Origin: Litoditis marina
Taxonomy: Eukaryota; Nematoda; Chromadorea; Rhabditida; Rhabditidae
Length of the DNA stretch: 64,000 bases
NCBI GenBank assembly: GCA_964036275.1
Contig: OZ038437.1
Span: 9,372,304 to 9,436,303, forward strand
Direction of reading: 5' to 3'
Positions 62,601 through 64,000 of the stretch are shown one piece after another. The first letter of the stretch is position 1; every line of letters starts with the position of its first letter. The translations under genes and the position numbers were made by a program. A model generated the notes under the pieces. That model searched no databases. It saw only the letters and a list, made by a program, of their open reading frames with translations, and was not told the DNA's origin.

Positions 62601-64000
62601 CGTTATTACAGTAGGAAGATCGCTTTTACAAGTTTCCGTGGAGTCCCACGATGTGACCAAAGTGAATAGGAGTTCGGCAGTCAGAGTCAAGTAATGAAGA
62701 ATAGCACACTGTTTATTGATTTGATTCATTTCTATGATCTATCGATATGACCTAATGCGTTATTACAGTAGGAAGATTGTTTTTGGAAGTTTCCGTGGAG
62801 TCCCACGATGTGACCAAAATGAGTGGGAATTCAGCAGTCAGAGTCGAGTAATGAAGAATAGCACACTGTTTATTGATTTGATTCATTTCTATGATCTATC
62901 GAGATGACCTAATGCGTTATTACAGTAGGAAGATTGTTTTTGGAAGTTTCCGTGGAGTCCCACGATGTGACCAAAATGAGTGGGAATTCAGCAGTCAGAG
63001 TCGAGTAATGAAGAATAGCACACTGTTTATTGATTTGATTCATTTCTATGATCTATCGAGATGACCTAATGCGTTATTACAGTAGGAAGATCGTTTTTGG
63101 AAGTTTCCGTGGAGTCCCACGATGTGACCAAAATGAGTGGGAATTCAGCAGTCAGAGTCGAGTAATGAAGAAAAGCACACTGTTTATTGATTTGATTCAT
63201 TTCTATGATCTATCGAGATGACCTAATGCGTTATTACAGTAGGAAGAGCGTTTTTGGAAGTTTCCGTGGAGTCCCACGATGTGACCAAAGTGAATAGGAG
63301 TTCGGCAGTCAGAGTCAAGTAATGAAGAATAGCACACTGTTTATTGATTTGATTCATTTCTATGATCTATCGCGATGACCTAATGCGTTATTACAGTAGG
63401 AAGATCGTTTTTGGAAATTTCCGTGGAGTCTCACGATGTGACCAAAATGAGTGGGAATTCAGCAGTCAGAGTCGAGTAATGAAGAATAGCACACTGTTTA
63501 TTGATTTGATTCATTTCTATGATCTATCGCGATGACCTAATGCGTTATTACAGTAGGAAGATCGTTTTTGGAAGTTTCCGTGTAGTCCCACGATGTGACC
63601 AAAGTGAATAGGAGTTCGGCAGTCAGAGTCAAGTAATGAAGAATAGCACACTGTTTATTGATTCAATCCATTTCTATGATCTATCGCGATGACCTAATGC
63701 GTTATTACAGTAGGAAGATCGCTTTTACAAGTTTCCGTGGAGTCCCACGATGTGACCAAAGTGAATAGGAGTTCCGCAGTCAGAGTCAAGTAATGAAGAA
63801 TAGCACACTGTTTATTGATTTGATTCATTTCTATGATCTATCGTGATGACCTAATGCGTTATTACAGTAGGAAGATAGTTTTTGGAAGTTTCCGTGGAGT
63901 CTCACGATGTGACCAAAGTGAATAGGAGTTCGGCAGTCAGAGTCAAGTAATGAAGAATAGCACACTGTTTATTGATTTGATTCATTTCTATGATCTATCG
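53614..64000. repeat. Higher-order unit A' of array 2, cut by the window end
   Basis: Landmarks at 55497, 59106 and 60833 repeat the unit A spacings (1883, 3609, 1727 bp). Rare variants recur exactly 25581 bp after their unit A positions (for example ccgtgtagtc at 32664 and 58245). At least 10.4 kb of this unit is present, and I saw no difference from unit A in the parts compared. Confidence 0.75.

Larger units (their letters stand above)
15107..64000. repeat. Satellite array 2: 157-bp tandem repeat, about 311 copies, runs off the window
   Basis: The core CCGTGGAGTCCCACGA first appears at 15240 and the last in the window at about 63892: 48652 bp, equal to 310 x 157 minus 18. I find 18 monomers with a one-base deletion (agcacctg instead of agcacactg), which accounts exactly for the difference. 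Two main monomer classes alternate irregularly: one with caaaatgagtgggaattc, the other with caaagtgaataggagttc. Further variants affect the segment before the core (tttttggaag, tttttacaag, cttttacaag) and single sites (agagcg, ccgtgtagtc, gttccgcag, tatcacac, aaaagcac). The array begins in mid-monomer (gtgggaattcggcagtc) right after the degenerate end of array 1. It holds no genes: the repeated 63-codon frames arise wherever two suitable monomers adjoin. GATCTATCG and the hairpin core are present throughout. Confidence 0.95.

Noticed and set aside
15107..64000. CRISPR-like array of repeats and spacers
   Set aside because: There are no short constant repeats with unique spacers: the whole 157-bp monomer is repeated. 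The flanking genes are eukaryotic with introns.

Overview
The window looks like nuclear DNA of a nematode, most likely a strongylid or other clade V worm. The genes are split by mostly short introns that end in pyrimidine-rich ...ttacag / ...tttcag acceptors. One start codon sits directly behind such an acceptor, as in a trans-spliced gene. An RTE-type endonuclease ORF of a kind common in parasitic nematodes is also present. The placement is inferred from these features, not from a database search.

Layout. About 1-10.6 kb is gene-bearing DNA. I assembled three genes exon by exon, keeping splice phase: (i) complement 341-1716, a 129-residue secreted precursor with a signal peptide and dibasic sites; (ii) complement 6568-7584, a 68-residue protein with two canonical EF-hands; (iii) complement 8379-10595 (5' part missing), a C-terminally anchored single-pass membrane protein. 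An intact endonuclease/exonuclease/phosphatase ORF with all expected catalytic residues lies at 4693-5712 (+). A possible small three-exon gene lies at 7947-8320 (+), between and convergent with gene (iii). Weaker exon candidates lie at 3562-3849 and 5753-6117. Two tRNA-like (box A/box B) elements and a few small repeats fill the gaps.

From about 10.69 kb to the end of the window (64.0 kb), everything is satellite DNA, in two arrays. Array 1 (10687-15106) has 28 copies of a 156-bp monomer. Array 2 (15107-64000, running off the end) has about 311 copies of a 157-bp monomer, organised in higher-order units of 86 and 77 monomers (13497 and 12084 bp) that look essentially identical where compared. 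The two monomers are diverged relatives in opposite orientation. Both keep a hairpin core (arms CGTGG/CCACG around a 4-nt loop) followed by a shared stretch on the same strand. Two copies of the core also lie back to back at 7834-7868 in unique DNA, 80 bp upstream of the small gene at 7947.

The most interesting points are the inverted, homologous satellite pair with its conserved hairpin core; the higher-order structure with shared rare variants and recombinant monomers; the core-motif pair in a promoter-like position; and the membrane-protein gene whose 5' exons must lie inside or beyond at least 53 kb of satellite. The open reading frames within both arrays are by-products of the repeats, not genes.
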